This document shows positions 17,385 to 18,191 of a DNA stretch of 18,191 bases, one piece after another. Under the pieces are notes generated by a model, which did not search any database, had not been told where the DNA came from, and saw only the letters and a program-made list of their open reading frames with translations. Position numbers and translations under genes: made by a program. Each line of letters opens with the position of its first letter. Positions within the stretch are counted from its first letter, which is position 1. The stretch is from positions 1 through 18,191 of the forward strand of contig JAIXMG010000055.1 of NCBI GenBank assembly GCA_025201345.1. Direction: 5' to 3'. Origin of the DNA: Thamnidium elegans. Lineage: Eukaryota; Mucoromycota; Mucoromycetes; Mucorales; Mucoraceae.

Positions 17385-18191
17385 CTCTGAAAATTTCTAT
17401 TATTAGAAGAAGAAAAAGAAAGAATTACTACGACGGTATCGGTGATCATTCTGACCACCTGAATATGCAACATTAGAAGATGAGTGTCCGACCTTGAATG
17501 CGCTGAATCATATGTTGCACTAGATTGCTGATTACGGTGAGGAGTCGAACCAGGTTGTTGGGGATGGTTACAATTAAATTGTCGACGTTGAGGTTTACGC
17601 GAGGCTGCTTGCATAGCTTTGCGTAAATTGGTGCTGTCCGCAATAGCTTTAGTGCCTTGAAATAAAGGCGTGGGACTAGGTGTAAGCTTAGTTTTGGGTG
17701 AAATAGGCGGTGCAACCAAACGTGTTTCGCGAGATACATTATCTATTTGAAGTTGTGTAATGTGAGACGCAGTGTCCGACACGAGGGTGTGCATAGTGTT
17801 CATAAAATAAATGATCTCTTCAATGGGAATAGAGGGTGCATTTGAGCGAAGGCTCTCGTGTAAAAACTTATCCATCGGACGAGTGGTAGCTGCCAAACGT
17901 CGTTGGATTTCGGATAGTTGTCCGTCGTGGTGCTTAGTGAATCTTCCAACATTCTCTGCCAAATTAAGAACTGGTGGAAGGTATTGACGTACATATTACG
18001 TGGGAAGACGTGGATAAACCGCTTTCGATCAAGTTCGTCCAAAGGCGAGCGAAAAAAATCGTCGGCCATTCCAGGCAAAGCCCTTTGCAGTTGTTCGGTG
18101 TGAATAAGATTTGAAGCGACAGGACGTTCGATGATTTGTGGGTCATCATCGTCATCAGCTTCCATATGAGAAGGCGTAACGGTTGGAGTAG
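17357..18191 (-). pseudogene. DIRS gag-like protein, partial and frameshifted
   Basis: The frame is open to the right edge (TPTVTPSHMEADDDDDPQ, with ATG at 18165). It continues through LDELDRKRFIHVFPRNMYVN, then shifts frame near 17965-17990 into LAENVGRFTKHHDGQLSEIQ and TRPMDKFLHESL (about 17890). A Ser/Pro/Gln/Asn-rich basic C-terminus follows (RKPQRRQFNCNHPQQPG). The arrangement upstream of RT and the low-complexity basic tail fit the gag-like first ORF of DIRS elements, thought to package the RNA. No zinc knuckle is visible. The tail overlaps the RT start in another frame. Confidence 0.6.

Larger units (their letters stand above)
13679..18191 (-). mobile_element. DIRS-like tyrosine-recombinase retrotransposon, 5' end outside window
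   Basis: On the minus strand the order is gag-like, reverse transcriptase, RNase H, post-RNase H domain, tyrosine recombinase, internal complementary region, terminal repeat. This order, together with a tyrosine recombinase instead of a DDE integrase, defines the DIRS group. There are no long terminal direct repeats of the Ty3/copia type in the window. Stops and frameshifts are scattered through all parts and a non-coding block interrupts pol (15395-15790), so this copy is dead. The element's start lies beyond 18191. Confidence 0.85.

Overview
This window looks like an AT-rich, repeat-dominated stretch of a fungal genome, most likely an early-diverging (Mucoromycota-type) fungus. The evidence is short GT-AG introns (45-71 nt) with CTAAC/TACTAAT-like branch sites, a TNP2-type CACTA DNA transposon, a DIRS-like tyrosine-recombinase retrotransposon, and Hsp70-like (HSPA12-type) multi-copy genes. 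The taxon is inferred from sequence style and remembered families, not from a search. I saw no tRNA, rRNA, CRISPR array or prokaryotic operon signal. Essentially every coding region is broken, so this reads as a graveyard of paralogues and transposons.

Layout. (1) 1-3172: a decayed, spliced Hsp70-like gene, copy 1, cut by the left window edge. (2) 3176-7468: a CACTA transposon with imperfect terminal inverted repeats, ATGT/ACAT-rich subterminal arrays, a divergent minus-strand accessory gene (3440-4145) and a plus-strand TNP2-like transposase (4314-7224), both with frame breaks. (3) 7469-8374: a frameshifted gene remnant whose C-terminal part resembles TnpB/Fanzor-type RuvC and zinc-ribbon proteins. 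(4) 8375-9609: AT-rich non-coding DNA with a 40-A run and a short fragment (8733-8850) of a third Hsp70-like copy. (5) 9610-13132: Hsp70-like copy 2, the better preserved one, in the same orientation as copy 1 and with the same introns. (6) 13133-13678: AT-rich non-coding DNA with a 25-bp dispersed repeat. (7) 13679-18191: a DIRS-like retrotransposon on the minus strand, running off the right edge. In its own 5'-to-3' order it has gag-like, reverse transcriptase, RNase H, a post-RNase H domain, tyrosine recombinase, an internal complementary region (13908-14008) and the right terminal repeat (13679-13742).

How it fits together. The three Hsp70-like pieces form a direct tandem array. The CACTA element sits exactly where homology between copies 1 and 2 stops, so it or a rearrangement at its edge probably ended copy 1. 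The five introns whose splicing restores the frame occur at the same positions in both copies, so the duplicated unit was a spliced genomic gene rather than a retrocopy. Two in-frame stops that look like nonsense mutations (TAG TAA at 10904-10909) are explained by a 54-nt intron. A second shared break (402 and 10345) is better explained by a shared insertion, or by a young intron. Several breaks fall in homopolymers, so some assembly error is possible. Clear base-substitution stops in copy 1 and in the DIRS element show that real decay also occurred.
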